Source: Sporosarcina cascadiensis
GTDB lineage: Bacteria; Bacillota; Bacilli; Bacillales_A; Planococcaceae
DNA length: 64,000 nt
Assembly (NCBI RefSeq): GCF_009650995.1
Contig: NZ_WHVV01000006.1
Span: 62,001-126,000 of the forward strand
Direction of reading: 5' to 3'
Under the pieces are notes generated by a model. The model made no database searches. It worked only from the letters and a program-made list of their open reading frames with translations, and was not told the DNA's origin. Both the position numbers and the translations under genes were made by a program. Positions 34,539 to 44,867 of the stretch are shown one piece after another (within the stretch, counting starts at the first letter, position 1; every line of letters begins with the position of its first letter).

Positions 34539-34653
34539 CTATCTCACTGCTCTGCGAAAAGAACTGTGCACTAGGTATTTTCAGCTGAATAAGTATTCAG
34601 ATATTGTCTTTTCTTAATTGGGTATGCTAGACTCGTAGGTAATCGAATAAGTT

Positions 34654-34792
34654 TCCTTCGGGGCAGGGTGGAAGTCCCTACCGACGGTGATGAGCTTACG
34701 AGCTCTTAGTCCGTGACCCGGATGCTATTAAGCAGAAGGTGGATTTGGTGAAACTCCAAAGCCGACAGTTACAGTCTGGATGAGAGAAGGAA
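34654..34792 (+). ncRNA. FMN riboswitch (RFN element)
   Basis: The conserved FMN aptamer sequence is unmistakable: CCTTCGGGGCAGGGTG, TCCCTACCGACGGTGATG, GATTTGGTG, CCAAAGCCGACAGT and AGTCTGGATGAGAGAAGGA in order. The variable arm is GAGCTTACGAGCTC. It precedes a terminator and the rib genes, so FMN should cause premature termination of riboflavin-gene transcription. Confidence 0.97.
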
Positions 34793-34846
34793 CAGTGCGT
34801 TTTTTAAATTTGTCATTTATAACGCTTATTTTGTCATGGTCACAAG

Positions 34847-34876
34847 CCCCGCATTTTTATTCTGCGGGGTTTTTTT
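34847..34876 (+). terminator. Riboswitch-controlled terminator upstream of ribD
   Basis: CCCCGCA / TGCGGGG stem with TTTTTATTC loop followed by seven T residues. Confidence 0.92.
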
Positions 34877-34922
34877 CATTGATAATGTCACAGAGGAATA
34901 CAGCAAGTTGGAGTGTGTTGCA

Positions 34923-36011
34923 GTGAATCAAGACTTTATGGAAATGGCGCTGAAGCTTGCAGAAAATGTTGCAGGTCAGACGTCTCCCAATCCGCCGGTC
35001 GGTGCTGTTTTGGTGAAAGACGGCCGAGTGATCGGGATGGGTGCGCATATGCAGGCAGGTGAAAGTCATGCAGAACGTATTGCGCTGGATATGGCGGGCG
35101 AAAAAGCGAAAGGTGCTGATTTGTATGTCACGCTGGAGCCGTGTTCCCATACCGGCAGAACCTCTCCGTGTGCAGATGCAATAATCCAAGCAGGTGTCTT
35201 ACGTGTATTTGTCGCGATTTCGGATCCTAATCCGCTGGTGGCAGGCAAAGGCATGGAACGTCTGCGAGCCGCGGGTATACAGGTACAGGATGGCCTGTGC
35301 AGCAAACAGGCACAGAAACTGTATGAATCATTTTTTCATTTTATTCGAACAAAAACACCTCATGTGACAATGAAAACAGCGATGACAATTGACGGTAAAA
35401 TTGCAACTTCTGCAGGAGACAGTAAATGGGTGACGAGTGAGCAGGCAAGGCTCGATGTCCATCTGCTTCGTCATTCCCAAGATGCGATTTTAGTAGGCGT
35501 TCAAACTATACTTCATGATAACCCTCTTCTCACCACCAGACTGCCCCAAGGTGGAAAACATCCTATTCGAGTTATTTTAGATACCTGGCTGCGAACACCG
35601 GAACACAGTCATGTGATTCAAAACAGTGATACTTCCACATGGATTTTTTGCGGAAAAGATGCAGATCCGCAGCGTGAAAATTTATTTACACAGCCTCATG
35701 TTCAAGTGATCCGTATGCTCAAAACTGATCTTGTCATCGGAGAAATTCTCTTGGAGCTTGGCTTGCGGGATGTCATGACGCTGTTAGTTGAAGGCGGTGC
35801 AGCGGTCAATGCTTCCTTTGTCAAAGCACGCGCTGTACAGAAAGTGATTTGTTATATGGCGCCTAAATTGCTTGGCGGCCGGGATTCGCTGACACCGGTC
35901 AGCGGGTTGAATCCGCGCATGATGAATGAAGCTCTCAACCTGATTTTCGAAAGCGTGGAACTAATCGGTCCCGATATCAAAATAACAGCTATACCGAAAG
36001 TGGGGGATTGA
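34923..36011 (+). CDS. ribD: Bifunctional riboflavin deaminase / reductase
   Basis: The 362-residue protein has an N-terminal cytidine-deaminase-like domain (zinc ligands in HAE, residues 49-51, and EPCSHTGRTSPC) and a C-terminal reductase domain from about residue 145 (HVTMKTAMTIDGKIAT, then LLVEGGAAVNASF). It carries out the second and third steps of riboflavin synthesis from the GTP-derived pyrimidine. GTG 34923 is the start, with GGAGTGTG upstream; the frame runs back into the riboswitch terminator, which rules out the longer form. First gene of ribD-ribE-ribBA-ribH. Confidence 0.95.
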   Translation: MNQDFMEMALKLAENVAGQTSPNPPVGAVLVKDGRVIGMGAHMQAGESHAERIALDMAGEKAKGADLYVTLEPCSHTGRTSPCADAIIQAGVLRVFVAISDPNPLVAGKGMERLRAAGIQVQDGLCSKQAQKLYESFFHFIRTKTPHVTMKTAMTIDGKIATSAGDSKWVTSEQARLDVHLLRHSQDAILVGVQTILHDNPLLTTRLPQGGKHPIRVILDTWLRTPEHSHVIQNSDTSTWIFCGKDADPQRENLFTQPHVQVIRMLKTDLVIGEILLELGLRDVMTLLVEGGAAVNASFVKARAVQKVICYMAPKLLGGRDSLTPVSGLNPRMMNEALNLIFESVELIGPDIKITAIPKVGD

Positions 36012-36014
36012 GCA

Positions 36015-36659
36015 GTGTTTACAGGAATTATTGAAGAAATTGGTTCAGTCAAAAGCGTACGGCCCGGTTCCCAATCGATGACTCTGACAATTGCTGCCTC
36101 GAAAGTACTGACAGATGTTCATCTCGGTGACAGCATCGCGGTAAACGGTGTCTGTCTGACGGTAACAGAGTTTACAGTCAGTCAGTTTTCGGCTGATGTG
36201 ATGCCGGAAACTGTATCGTCTACATCTCTGCGCCAGCTGACAGCCGGGAGCAGAGTGAATTTAGAACGTGCACTTGCTGCAAACGGACGATTTGGCGGTC
36301 ATTTTGTCACCGGCCATATTGACGGAACAGCTGTGATACGTGAGAAGAGAACTGTCGATAATGCCCTTTATATCAGGCTTGCATTGCCCGAAAACTATGA
36401 ACCTTATTTGCTTAAAAAAGGCTCGATTTCATTAGACGGAACATCATTGACGATCTTTGAAGTAAATCAAACAGATATCACCATTTCGCTCATTCCACAT
36501 TCACAGGAAATGACCGTGCTCGCCAACAAGCGAATAGGCGAAACGGTCAATTTTGAATGTGATATGCTCGCAAAATATGTGGAAAATATGCTGAACCGGG
36601 GTGTCGGTAAAAAAGAAACAATGTCTGAAGATTATTTGAGGCAGCATGGATTCATGTGA
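36015..36659 (+). CDS. ribE: Riboflavin synthase, alpha subunit
   Basis: A 214-residue protein beginning MFTGIIEEIGSV, with two similar halves: GDSIAVNGVCLTV in the first and KGSISLDGTSLTI in the second, the internal repeat of lumazine-binding domains. It turns two molecules of dimethylribityllumazine into riboflavin. GTG 36015 is 3 bp after the ribD stop, with GTGGGGGATT as ribosome site. Confidence 0.95.
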   Translation: MFTGIIEEIGSVKSVRPGSQSMTLTIAASKVLTDVHLGDSIAVNGVCLTVTEFTVSQFSADVMPETVSSTSLRQLTAGSRVNLERALAANGRFGGHFVTGHIDGTAVIREKRTVDNALYIRLALPENYEPYLLKKGSISLDGTSLTIFEVNQTDITISLIPHSQEMTVLANKRIGETVNFECDMLAKYVENMLNRGVGKKETMSEDYLRQHGFM

Positions 36660-36681
36660 GTGAATGAGGAGGAGAAATTAA

Positions 36682-37875
36682 ATGTTTCATACAATCGAAG
36701 AAGCACTGGAAGATTTAAAACAGGGCAAAGTCGTCATCGTAGTAGATGATGAAGATCGTGAGAATGAAGGGGACTTTGTCGCGCTGGCAGATCAGATCAC
36801 ACCTGAGATTATTAATTTCATGGCAGCGAAAGGACGCGGTTTGATCTGTGTGCCGATTATGGAGGAGAAAGCACAGCAGCTTGGATTGCAGATGATGACA
36901 GATCATAACACTGATTCACATGGCACCGCATTTACCATCAGTGTCGACCATATCACCACACATACTGGAATCAGTGCATTTGAACGTGCTGATACAATTG
37001 TCAAGATGATGGAGCCTGCTGCAGCTGCGAATGAATTCAAACGGCCGGGTCATATTTTTCCTCTGGTTGCGAAATCTGGAGGGGTTCTGGAACGCACAGG
37101 ACATACGGAAGCTGCAGTAGACCTGGCTAGGCTTGCCGGCAGTTCACCCGCTGGCGTCATCTGCGAAATTATGAATGACGACGGCACGATGGCGCGTGTA
37201 CCGGAATTGCGGAAGATGTCGGAAGAGCTGAATTTAAAGCTGATTACGATCCAGGATTTGATTCGTTATCGCCTGCAGAAGGAGCAATTAATTGTAAGGG
37301 AAGCGGAAATCAAGCTGCCTACTGATTTTGGGGAGTTTCGCATGATCGGTTATACCGAGGCGCTTACCGGTAAAGAGCATGTGGCATTGGTTAAAGGCGA
37401 TATGACAACGAACGAGCCGGTCTTGGTACGTGTTCATTCCGAATGTCTGACGGGAGACGTATTCGGATCCTTCCGCTGTGACTGCGGACCTCAATTACAT
37501 GCCGCATTAGCGCAAATTGAGCAGGAAGGCCGCGGCGTGCTGCTGTATATGCGTCAGGAAGGCAGAGGCATCGGCCTCATCAACAAACTCAAAGCCTATG
37601 AACTGCAAGAGCAGGGATACGACACAGTAGAGGCCAATGAAAAATTAGGCTTTGCGGCAGATTTGCGTGATTACGGTATAGGAGCACAAATACTGCGCGA
37701 ACTTGGTATCAGACAAATGCGTCTGCTGACCAATAATCCAAAGAAAATAGCGGGTTTGAAAGGCTATGAATTGGAAGTTGTTGAACGCATGCCGATTCAA
37801 TTGCCGATGAAAATAGAAAACGAAAAATATCTGCAGACAAAAGCAGAAAAACTCGGGCATTTATTAACGATCTAA
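36682..37875 (+). CDS. ribBA: Bifunctional DHBP synthase / GTP cyclohydrolase II
   Basis: The 397-residue protein joins DHBP synthase (residues 1-205; [14 protein letters not shown] and RPGHIFPL) to GTP cyclohydrolase II (206-397; [20 protein letters not shown] with zinc cysteines, and [13 protein letters not shown]). It makes both precursors of riboflavin, from ribulose 5-phosphate and GTP. ATG 36682 has GAGGAGGAG upstream. Confidence 0.96.
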   Translation: MFHTIEEALEDLKQGKVVIVVDDEDRENEGDFVALADQITPEIINFMAAKGRGLICVPIMEEKAQQLGLQMMTDHNTDSHGTAFTISVDHITTHTGISAFERADTIVKMMEPAAAANEFKRPGHIFPLVAKSGGVLERTGHTEAAVDLARLAGSSPAGVICEIMNDDGTMARVPELRKMSEELNLKLITIQDLIRYRLQKEQLIVREAEIKLPTDFGEFRMIGYTEALTGKEHVALVKGDMTTNEPVLVRVHSECLTGDVFGSFRCDCGPQLHAALAQIEQEGRGVLLYMRQEGRGIGLINKLKAYELQEQGYDTVEANEKLGFAADLRDYGIGAQILRELGIRQMRLLTNNPKKIAGLKGYELEVVERMPIQLPMKIENEKYLQTKAEKLGHLLTI

Positions 37876-37887
37876 GGAGAGATGACA

Positions 37888-38355
37888 ATGGGGAAATTAT
37901 TTGAAGGTAATTTAACAGGTACAGGGTTAAAAGTGGGTATTGTTGTAGGGCGTTTCAATGAATTTATCACAGGGAAATTACTTTCGGCAGCACAGGATGC
38001 ATTCAAGAGACATGGCGTAGCTGAATCGGATGTGGACATTGCGTGGGTGCCGGGGGCCTTTGAAATCCCGTTCATTGCGAAAAAAATGGCAGATTCCAAG
38101 AAATACGATGCAGTCATTACGCTGGGCACTGTTATTCGCGGCGCAACGCCTCATTTTGACTACGTCTGCAATGAAGCGGCAAAAGGAGTTTCGCAGGCAG
38201 GTCTTCAGTCGGGAGTACCTGTCATCTTCGGTGTATTGACGACAGATACGATTGAGCAGTCCATCGAGCGCGCGGGCACAAAGGCTGGAAATAAAGGATG
38301 GGATGCAGCCGTTTCGGCAATTGAAATGGCAAATCTGTCGCGCCAGTTTGATTAA
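37888..38355 (+). CDS. ribH: 6,7-dimethyl-8-ribityllumazine synthase
   Basis: The 155-residue protein has [37 protein letters not shown] and [16 protein letters not shown], all typical of RibH (beta subunit), which condenses the two precursors and forms 60-mer shells. ATG 37888 is preferred over ATG 37882 because AAGGAGAG would be too close to the latter. Last gene of the rib operon; a perfect palindrome follows. Confidence 0.96.
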   Translation: MGKLFEGNLTGTGLKVGIVVGRFNEFITGKLLSAAQDAFKRHGVAESDVDIAWVPGAFEIPFIAKKMADSKKYDAVITLGTVIRGATPHFDYVCNEAAKGVSQAGLQSGVPVIFGVLTTDTIEQSIERAGTKAGNKGWDAAVSAIEMANLSRQFD

Positions 38356-38358
38356 TAT

Positions 38359-38386
38359 TGCGTTTGGAGCAGCTGCTCCAAACGCA
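38359..38386. repeat. Perfect 28-bp palindrome after ribH
   Basis: TGCGTTTGGAGCAG is followed directly by its reverse complement. It begins 3 bp after the stop codon and has no T-run, so it may be a mRNA 3'-end stabiliser, an atypical terminator or a protein-binding site. Confidence 0.75.
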
Positions 38387-38393
38387 GTGACAA

Positions 38394-38407
38394 AGAAAGC
38401 GCTTTAA
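38394..38407 (+). promoter_or_regulatory. cre-like site (CcpA) upstream of hutP
   Basis: AGAAAGCGCTTTAA matches 12 of 14 positions of TGWAARCGYTWNCW and lies 18 bp upstream of the -35 box. The hut operon is known to be under carbon catabolite repression in Bacillus subtilis. Confidence 0.5.
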
Positions 38408-38424
38408 TTATTTTCGTGCATGTA

Positions 38425-38453
38425 TTGACCAACTGTAATTCATCTGCAATAAT
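38425..38453 (+). promoter_or_regulatory. Sigma-A promoter of hutP
   Basis: TTGACC (38425-38430), 17-bp spacer, AATAAT (38448-38453). Confidence 0.65.
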
Positions 38454-38509
38454 AGAGTCAGTCAGTAGTGAAAATTAGATGTGAGTACATCTGAAGAAGA
38501 AGGTACAAC

Positions 38510-38959
38510 ATGGAAAAGCTTGATACAAGGATTGGACGCCAGGCAGTTTTGTATACGTTCTCAGAGAGTGAAGCAGAAGATCAAAGGATTGAGAATGAAC
38601 TACAGCAGCTGGGGTGGCGTTATGGTAAGGGTAAAGTAGGATCGATGGAGTTTCAAAAGATTGTAGCGGCCATCGAAACCCTGGCAAAACGGCAAGGAAT
38701 TGTAGACCAGGATGTCTATCGTGAAATGCACTCGCTGTATCACGCGATTATTGAAGCCATGCACGGCGTAACGCGCGGCCAGGTGGAATTAGGCGGCATG
38801 CTGCGTACTGCGGGTCTCCGCTTTGCGATTGTCCGGGGCACGCCTTTCGAACATGAAGCAGAAGGCGAATGGATTGCCGTGGCAGTTTACGGTACAATCG
38901 GAGCACCGGTTCGCGGTTTCGAACACGAGGCAATTGGTTTAGGGATCAATCACATGTAA
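38510..38959 (+). CDS. hutP: Hut operon regulator HutP (RNA-binding antiterminator)
   Basis: A 149-residue Hut[17 protein letters not shown] at the N-terminus and the C-terminal block [27 protein letters not shown] are distinctive. HutP forms a hexamer that, with histidine and Mg2+, binds UAG-containing triplets in the leader between hutP and hutH and stops the terminator forming. The terminator it would control is at 38994-39056. ATG 38510 follows GAAGAAGGTAC. Confidence 0.95.
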   Translation: MEKLDTRIGRQAVLYTFSESEAEDQRIENELQQLGWRYGKGKVGSMEFQKIVAAIETLAKRQGIVDQDVYREMHSLYHAIIEAMHGVTRGQVELGGMLRTAGLRFAIVRGTPFEHEAEGEWIAVAVYGTIGAPVRGFEHEAIGLGINHM

Positions 38960-38993
38960 ATAAGAAATAAGCCTATAGTTATTTAGACAATAA

Positions 38994-39056
38994 GGAGGCT
39001 ATATTGACATGCGCGGTACCCCTTTAGGGATCCGTCTGTCGATATAGCCTCTTTTT
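38994..39056 (+). terminator. HutP-controlled terminator upstream of hutH
   Basis: GAGGCTATATTGACA pairs with TGTCGATATAGCCTC (15 bp, one G-T) and an inner GGTACCC / GGGATCC stem extends it; CTTTTTG follows. TAG triplets just upstream (TATAGTTATTTAG) and one in the hairpin loop (TTTAGGG) are candidate HutP contacts. Confidence 0.85.
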
Positions 39057-39129
39057 GCCTGCTCAAAAAGGTTTCTTACTTCATGAGATGTATACAACTG
39101 GAGCAAATGACAACGAGGAGGAAATGAAT

Positions 39130-40650
39130 ATGATCGAATTAACTGGACGTACACTGACAATTGAAGAGGCAAGAGAAGTATTGGTAAATGGAGTGCAGGT
39201 AAAGGCTTCAGAAGAAAGTATGAAAGCGGTTCAGAAAAGCCGTGAAGCAGTAGAGAAGATTGTGGCAGAAGGTAAAGTTGTTTACGGTATCACAACAGGA
39301 TTCGGTAAATTCAGTGATGTGCTCATTGAACCGGAAAATACAGAAGAGCTTCAATTAAATTTGATTCATTCGCATGCATGCGGAATCGGCGAACCGTTTC
39401 CTGAAATGGTTTCCCGCGGGATGACATTGCTTCGTGCAAATGCTCTTTTAAAAGGATTTTCAGGAATTCGCCCAGTCGTAATCGAACGTTTGCTGGATCT
39501 TGTCAATGCCGGCATTCATGCGGTTATCCCGCAGCAAGGGTCACTCGGCGCAAGCGGAGACTTGGCTCCTCTGTCACATTTAGCACTTGTTTTGATGGGA
39601 GAAGGAGAAGTATTCTATAAAGGCGAGCGTATGGAATCCATGAAAGCAATGATTCAAGAAGGCATCGAGCCAGTGAAATTGAAAGCGAAAGAAGGCTTGG
39701 CGCTGATCAACGGAACGCAGGCGATGACCGCAATGGGACTGGTCAATTACATCGAGTCGGAACAGCTTGCTTATCAGACAGAAGCAATTTCTACATTGAC
39801 ATTGGAAAGTTTGCGCGGAATCGTGGATGCTTTCGATGCGGATGTTCACGAAGCACGCGGCTACCGCCAGCAGACAGAAGTAGCGGAACGTATGCGCCGT
39901 ATGTTCATCGGCAGCCAGTTGACAACAAGACAAGGGGAACTTCGTGTGCAGGATGCGTATTCATTACGCTGTATTCCTCAAGTTCACGGGGCGTCTTGGC
40001 AGGTTCTTGATTATGTAAGAGAAAAGCTGGAAATCGAAATGAACGCGGCAACTGATAATCCGTTAATTTTTGATGAAGGTGAAAAGGTTATTTCAGGCGG
40101 CAACTTCCACGGCCAGCCGATCGCATTTGCTATGGACTTCCTGAAAGTTGCCATGGCAGAGTTTGCGAATATTTCAGAGCGCCGGGTTGAGCGTCTTGTC
40201 AATCCGCAGCTGAACGATTTGCCGCCATTCCTGAGCCCAGAACCCGGCTTACAGTCCGGAGCGATGATTATGCAATATGCTGCAGCATCATTAGTTTCAG
40301 AGAATAAAACGCTGGCTCACCCGGCAAGTGTTGACTCGATTCCGTCTTCTGCCAACCAGGAAGATCACGTCAGCATGGGGACTATCGGTTCCCGCCATGC
40401 GTACCAAATCATTCAGAATGCGCGCAGAGTACTGGCGATTGAATTGATCTGTGCAATGCAGGCTGCAGAATACAGAGGAGCTGAAAAACTGGCTGACTTT
40501 ACGAAGAAGTTCTATGAAGAAGCTCGTACTGTTGTACCAAGCATTAAAAAAGATCGCATTTTCTCTAAGGATATCGAAGCTGCTGCTGCATGGCTGCTTG
40601 AGATGGACTGGAAAGCATTTGCGGATCAATCTCTGCCGAAACAAGCATAA
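39130..40650 (+). CDS. hutH: Histidine ammonia-lyase
   Basis: A 506-residue lyase. The MIO cofactor triad Ala141-Ser142-Gly143 is visible in [27 protein letters not shown] and [15 protein letters not shown] are further active-site blocks. It deaminates histidine to urocanate, first step of histidine use. ATG 39130 lies 8 bp after GAGGAGG; ATG 39124 would be too close to it. Unlike the Bacillus subtilis hutPHUIGM order, hutU does not follow: an antiporter-family gene comes next, so the later steps are encoded elsewhere. Confidence 0.97.
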   Translation: MIELTGRTLTIEEAREVLVNGVQVKASEESMKAVQKSREAVEKIVAEGKVVYGITTGFGKFSDVLIEPENTEELQLNLIHSHACGIGEPFPEMVSRGMTLLRANALLKGFSGIRPVVIERLLDLVNAGIHAVIPQQGSLGASGDLAPLSHLALVLMGEGEVFYKGERMESMKAMIQEGIEPVKLKAKEGLALINGTQAMTAMGLVNYIESEQLAYQTEAISTLTLESLRGIVDAFDADVHEARGYRQQTEVAERMRRMFIGSQLTTRQGELRVQDAYSLRCIPQVHGASWQVLDYVREKLEIEMNAATDNPLIFDEGEKVISGGNFHGQPIAFAMDFLKVAMAEFANISERRVERLVNPQLNDLPPFLSPEPGLQSGAMIMQYAAASLVSENKTLAHPASVDSIPSSANQEDHVSMGTIGSRHAYQIIQNARRVLAIELICAMQAAEYRGAEKLADFTKKFYEEARTVVPSIKKDRIFSKDIEAAAAWLLEMDWKAFADQSLPKQA

Positions 40651-40754
40651 TCAAACTGCTAACCTAATATTGTGATGCAAGAGTGACATTTCCAGTGTAA
40701 TGCCGGCGGGGAGTATTTCTGTCCGGCTGCAGCTGGATGTTATTCGCAGGTTGT

Positions 40755-40768
40755 TGTAAGCGCTTGCT
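40755..40768 (+). promoter_or_regulatory. cre site (CcpA) upstream of the antiporter gene
   Basis: TGTAAGCGCTTGCT fits every position of the degenerate cre consensus TGWAARCGYTWNCW. It lies 37 bp before the start codon, where it could act as roadblock or operator. Confidence 0.65.
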
Positions 40769-40804
40769 TCAAGGGCGCAGATAGAAGACATGGGAGATGA
40801 GAAA

Positions 40805-42124
40805 ATGTTATTTAATACAGTTGTAGTATCCGTCGTTATAATGGCAGTACTGAGTTTATTCCGAGTGAATGTAATTTTCGCTATTTTAGTGGCTGCAGGA
40901 GTGGCGGGTCTGATGGAAGGGCTTTCTTTATCAGATGCCACGTCCATGCTCGTTTCAGGAATGGGCGGACAGGCGAATACCGCGTTAAGCTATATTTTGC
41001 TCGGGATGTTTGCCGTAATGATCGGCATGTCAGGAATTGCAGGATTTTTAGTGAAGAATTTAGTGAGAATATTAAGAGGCAAGCGGATTATTTTATTATT
41101 AACAATTGCTCTCGTTGCCTGTTTCTCACAAAACTTAGTACCGATTCACATTGCATTTATCCCCATTTTAATTCCGCCAATGCTGCATTTGTTTGATAAA
41201 ATGAAAATTGACCGCAGAGGTGTTGCGACAGCGCTTACTTTCGGATTGAAAACGCCGTATATTATGATTCCTGCGGGATTCGGTTTGATCTTCAAAGGAA
41301 TTATTGTTGATGAAATGGTTGCAAGCGGAATGAATATTACACTTTCCGAAGCTAACTTGGCTATGTTGATTCCAGGCAGTGGTATGATTGTCGGACTATT
41401 GGTTGCTGTATTCATTTCCTATCGTAAGCCGCGTGAATATGCAGATGATGATGCAGAGAAAATCAATATACTGAGAGAAGAAGAAGCGGAAAATATTGAC
41501 TTGAAATTTAATATCCGCCATGGCTTTACAATCGTTTCAATTATTGCCGCGCTGGTTGTCCAGCTGACTACGGATTCGTTGATACTTGGTGCGCTCGCGG
41601 GGATCTTTCTGATGTTCGTCCTGACTGTTATTCCATTTAAAGACGGGGAAAAGGTCGTAAATGACGGCATCGCGATGATGGGTATGATTGCTTTTGTCAT
41701 GCTGATTGCTTCTGGTTATGCTACTGTACTGAAAGAGACAGGAGCTGTAGAAAGTCTTGTCGATTCAGCAACAGGAATACTGGGCGACAATAAAATGATG
41801 ATCGCCTTTATCATGCTGATGGTTGGTCTCTTGATCACAATGGGGATCGGTTCTTCATTCGGGACGATTCCGATTATTGCCGCACTTTTTGTTCCAATTT
41901 GTATGGCGGTCGGATTCTCGCCTCTTGCTACAGCCGCTTTAATCGGTACAGCAGGAGCACTGGGCGATGCTGGATCTCCGGCATCAGACAGTACGCTTGG
42001 ACCGACATCGGGTCTGAATGCAGACGGCAAGCATCATCATATTTGGGATACATGTGTACCGACATTCTTGCACTTCAATATTCCATTGGTTATCTTTGGT
42101 GTTATTGCCGCAATGGTTTTATAA
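40805..42124 (+). CDS. Na+/H+ antiporter family transporter, possibly histidine uptake
   Basis: The 439-residue protein has about eleven to twelve membrane helices, a central charged loop (about 205-230, REYADDDAEKINILREEEAE) and the conserved end block GTAGALGDAGSPASDSTLGP. It belongs to the Na+/H+ antiporter (YuiF-like, ArsB/NhaD-superfamily) group. Members next to hutH are probably histidine permeases; this is inference from position. ATG 40805 follows GGGAGATGAG. It may read through from hutH (no terminator seen between them) but also has a cre site of its own. Confidence 0.8.
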   Translation: MLFNTVVVSVVIMAVLSLFRVNVIFAILVAAGVAGLMEGLSLSDATSMLVSGMGGQANTALSYILLGMFAVMIGMSGIAGFLVKNLVRILRGKRIILLLTIALVACFSQNLVPIHIAFIPILIPPMLHLFDKMKIDRRGVATALTFGLKTPYIMIPAGFGLIFKGIIVDEMVASGMNITLSEANLAMLIPGSGMIVGLLVAVFISYRKPREYADDDAEKINILREEEAENIDLKFNIRHGFTIVSIIAALVVQLTTDSLILGALAGIFLMFVLTVIPFKDGEKVVNDGIAMMGMIAFVMLIASGYATVLKETGAVESLVDSATGILGDNKMMIAFIMLMVGLLITMGIGSSFGTIPIIAALFVPICMAVGFSPLATAALIGTAGALGDAGSPASDSTLGPTSGLNADGKHHHIWDTCVPTFLHFNIPLVIFGVIAAMVL

Positions 42125-42127
42125 AAT

Positions 42128-42163
42128 AAAAAGAGCAGACCTGATTCACGGGTCTGCTCTTTT
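42128..42163. terminator. Bidirectional terminator between antiporter gene and metE
   Basis: AAAAGAGCAGACC(TG) / (CG)GGTCTGCTCTTTT stem with A- and T-runs on both flanks. Confidence 0.9.
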
Positions 42164-42165
42164 AG

Positions 42166-44457
42166 TCATTTTGTTGCAGTAACGCCTAAACGCTCACGTG
42201 CCTGCTCTGTTGCTTTAACCATATGTTCTAGAGCTGCGATTGTTTCTTCGCGCTTTCTTGTCTTTAAACCGCAGTCCGGATTAATCCAGAACTGTGAAGG
42301 ATCCAGTACTTCCAATCCTTTGTCGATGATTGCTGTCATTTCTTCTATTGCCGGCACACGGGGGCTGTGGATATCATAGACGCCGAGACCAATTCCTTTA
42401 TCATAGTGATATTCATTGAACGACTCGACCAGATCACCGTGGCTGCGTGACGTTTCAATAGAAATAACATCTGCATCCAGTGCACTGATTGCATCGATAA
42501 AGTGGTTGAAGTCGCAATAGCACATATGCGTATGGATTTGCGTCGTGTCTTCTACCGAGGCAGTCGCAACGCGGAATGCATTCACTGCCCAATTTAAGTA
42601 GTGATCCCATTCTGTTTTCTTCAATGGAAGTCCTTCACGCAGTGCAGGCTCGTCTACTTGAATCATATGAATACCGGCTGCTTCAAGTGATTCGATCTCT
42701 TTGCGAAGTGCCAGAGCAATTTGATTTGTGACTTCTTCTCTTGGCAGGTCATCTCTTACGAAAGACCAGTTCAGGATCGTGACTGGACCTGTCAGCATTC
42801 CTTTTACTTCATGATCCGTCAGCGACTTTGCATAGACGGATTCCTCAACAGTCATCGGTTTTGTGAAAGCAACGTCTCCATAAATGATGGGAGGCTTGAC
42901 ACAGCGCGATCCATAAGACTGAACCCACGCTTTCTCAGTAAAGACGAAACCATCCAGTTTCTCGCCGAAATATTCAACCATATCGGTACGTTCGAATTCA
43001 CCGTGTACCAGGACGTCCAGACCCAGCTCTTCCTGAATTTTAATCCATTCACTGATTTCTGCATTGACGAAATCCTTATACTGCTGATCTGTGATCTCAC
43101 CTTTGCGCCATTTTGTACGTGTCCTGCGCACTTCCGGTGTTTGCGGGAAACTTCCAATTGTAGTAGTGGGAAGTAAAGGCAGTTGAAATTTTTCATGCTG
43201 CTTTGCTTTACGCTCTGCGAACGGTAGATTACGTTTGCTGTCTGATAGTATACTGCCTGATGAAGCTTCGCGTATATCTAGGCGCTTGCGGGCAGACAGT
43301 TCATTGAATGCAGTCAATGCTCTTTCGCTGTCAGCAAAGTCTGCCGCTGTTTCTTTACCTTTGTGCACTGCGTTGCAGAGAGCGTTGATTTCTCTGATTT
43401 TCTCATCCGCAAATGCCAGAGCATTGGTGATGACGGAGTCCAGTTTCTGCTCGGAACGGATTGTTACAGGTACATGCAGGAGGCTGCATGACGGTTGAAT
43501 CCATAGTTTTTCTGCGCTTGTATACTGCTTGATTGTCTGAAGAAGGGATAGTTTAACATCTAAATCAGAGCGCCAGATGTTTCGTCCGTCCACTATGCCC
43601 GCACCTAAGATTTTATCGCCGGGGAAGCCGTGGGTTGTCAAGTTTTCAAGGTTCTTTTTACCGCCGTGTACGAAATCAAGACCGATTCCTGCAACGGGCA
43701 GGGCAATTGTTTCTTCGTAATGTTCAACAGAGTCGAAATACGTCTGCAGTATAATATTGAGACTGCCGATGTTTTTCGTCAGCTGAAGATAGATTTCTGT
43801 TACAGCTTTCATTTCATCTGCAGAGATGGATGTACAAAGAATGGGTTCATCGATCTGAACCCACTTCACGCCCTCCTCCTGCAGTTCTTGAAGTATCTGC
43901 TGATAGAGGGGAATCAGCTGAAGAATGATTGCCGGAACGTCTTTGTCTTCATAGCCTTTTGATAATTTCAGCAGCGTATAAGGACCGAGAAGTACAGGCT
44001 TTCCTTCAATATTGAGTTCTTGTTTTGCTTCGCGATAGGCAGCCAAAGGTTTGTTCTCTGTCAGCTGAAAACGCTGGCCTTCATATTCCGGTACGATATA
44101 GTGATAATTCGTATTGAACCATTTGGTCATTTCCGATGCAACTGCATCGTCATTTCCGCGTGCCATCGAAAAATATTGTGCAGTCGAAACCGGACCGCCT
44201 TTCCACTGATAACGGGAAGGAATGATTCCGAACATTGCGGAAGTGTCCAGTACGCGGTCGTACAATGTGAAATCACCTACCGGAATCTGTTCCACTCCTG
44301 CTTCTTTCTGCTTTTTCAAGTTATGCAGCCGGATCTCTTTAGTTGTCTGAAGTAGTTCCTCTTCTGTAATTTTCTTCGACCAGAAGGCTTCAAGTGCCCT
44401 TTTCCATTCACGATTTTCTCCGATAACGGGATAACCCAGTATACTGCTTTTTACCAT
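42166..44457 (-). CDS. metE: Cobalamin-independent methionine synthase
   Basis: The 763-residue protein has the two-barrel MetE build. The C-terminal barrel holds the zinc site: His and Cys in [10 protein letters not shown], Glu in [12 protein letters not shown] and Cys in [30 protein letters not shown] starts that barrel. It transfers a methyl group from 5-methyltetrahydropteroyltriglutamate to homocysteine. ATG 44457 follows AAGGGGGAAATGAAA. A cobalamin riboswitch with terminator controls it, so B12 should turn it off, implying a B12-dependent MetH elsewhere (inference). Confidence 0.97.
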   Translation of the reverse strand: MVKSSILGYPVIGENREWKRALEAFWSKKITEEELLQTTKEIRLHNLKKQKEAGVEQIPVGDFTLYDRVLDTSAMFGIIPSRYQWKGGPVSTAQYFSMARGNDDAVASEMTKWFNTNYHYIVPEYEGQRFQLTENKPLAAYREAKQELNIEGKPVLLGPYTLLKLSKGYEDKDVPAIILQLIPLYQQILQELQEEGVKWVQIDEPILCTSISADEMKAVTEIYLQLTKNIGSLNIILQTYFDSVEHYEETIALPVAGIGLDFVHGGKKNLENLTTHGFPGDKILGAGIVDGRNIWRSDLDVKLSLLQTIKQYTSAEKLWIQPSCSLLHVPVTIRSEQKLDSVITNALAFADEKIREINALCNAVHKGKETAADFADSERALTAFNELSARKRLDIREASSGSILSDSKRNLPFAERKAKQHEKFQLPLLPTTTIGSFPQTPEVRRTRTKWRKGEITDQQYKDFVNAEISEWIKIQEELGLDVLVHGEFERTDMVEYFGEKLDGFVFTEKAWVQSYGSRCVKPPIIYGDVAFTKPMTVEESVYAKSLTDHEVKGMLTGPVTILNWSFVRDDLPREEVTNQIALALRKEIESLEAAGIHMIQVDEPALREGLPLKKTEWDHYLNWAVNAFRVATASVEDTTQIHTHMCYCDFNHFIDAISALDADVISIETSRSHGDLVESFNEYHYDKGIGLGVYDIHSPRVPAIEEMTAIIDKGLEVLDPSQFWINPDCGLKTRKREETIAALEHMVKATEQARERLGVTATK

Positions 44458-44484
44458 TTTTCATTTCCCCCTTACATTTTTTTA

Positions 44485-44521
44485 ATAAAAAAGCATCTCT
44501 AACGAAGTATGTTAGAGATGC
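44485..44521 (-). terminator. Terminator of the cobalamin riboswitch
   Basis: Minus-strand stem GCATCTCTAAC / GTTAGAGATGC followed by six T residues, about 28 bp before metE. Confidence 0.92.
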
Positions 44522-44557
44522 GCGTATGTGTAAATATACATGCGTAAATAAGCATGC

Positions 44558-44738
44558 ATTACAATTTGCGTGTGTCTAACACCTCCCTATTCACCGTAGG
44601 ATTAAGCGTTATGAAAACAGGCAGGTATCTGGCTGGACGCAAAGGCGTCTTCACAGTGGCGGGACCGCTCCAAGAAAAGGATTCCCTTTTAAGAAGTGAA
44701 AGACATGACTCATTCTTTCATTTCACCTATTTTCAAAC
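44558..44738 (-). ncRNA. Cobalamin riboswitch upstream of metE
   Basis: Read on the minus strand, the aptamer shows AATAGGTGAAATG, AAAAGGGAATCC, GAGCGGTCCCGCCACTGTGA (the B12 box) and CCAGCCAGATACCTGCCTG in the right order, then a 3' stem-loop with GGGAGGTGTTAG that could form the kissing loop. It lies between promoter and terminator. Confidence 0.93.
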
Positions 44739-44763
44739 TATTCAATTCAGATGATTGTCTCTA

Positions 44764-44792
44764 AAACTATCACACAGCTGTTTAGGTGTCAA
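44764..44792 (-). promoter_or_regulatory. Promoter of the metE riboswitch transcript
   Basis: Minus-strand TTGACA (44792-44787), 17-bp spacer, weak -10 TAGTTT (44769-44764). Confidence 0.5.
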
Positions 44793-44867
44793 ATTTAATA
44801 TAATTATAAAAAGGTCTGGACAAATACAAAATTTAACGGTAGGATGTATTTAAGTTTATATAACCCA

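Noticed and set aside
42721-44355. Plus-strand frames opposite metE
   Set aside because: They are antisense to a well-conserved 763-aa protein and have no independent support.
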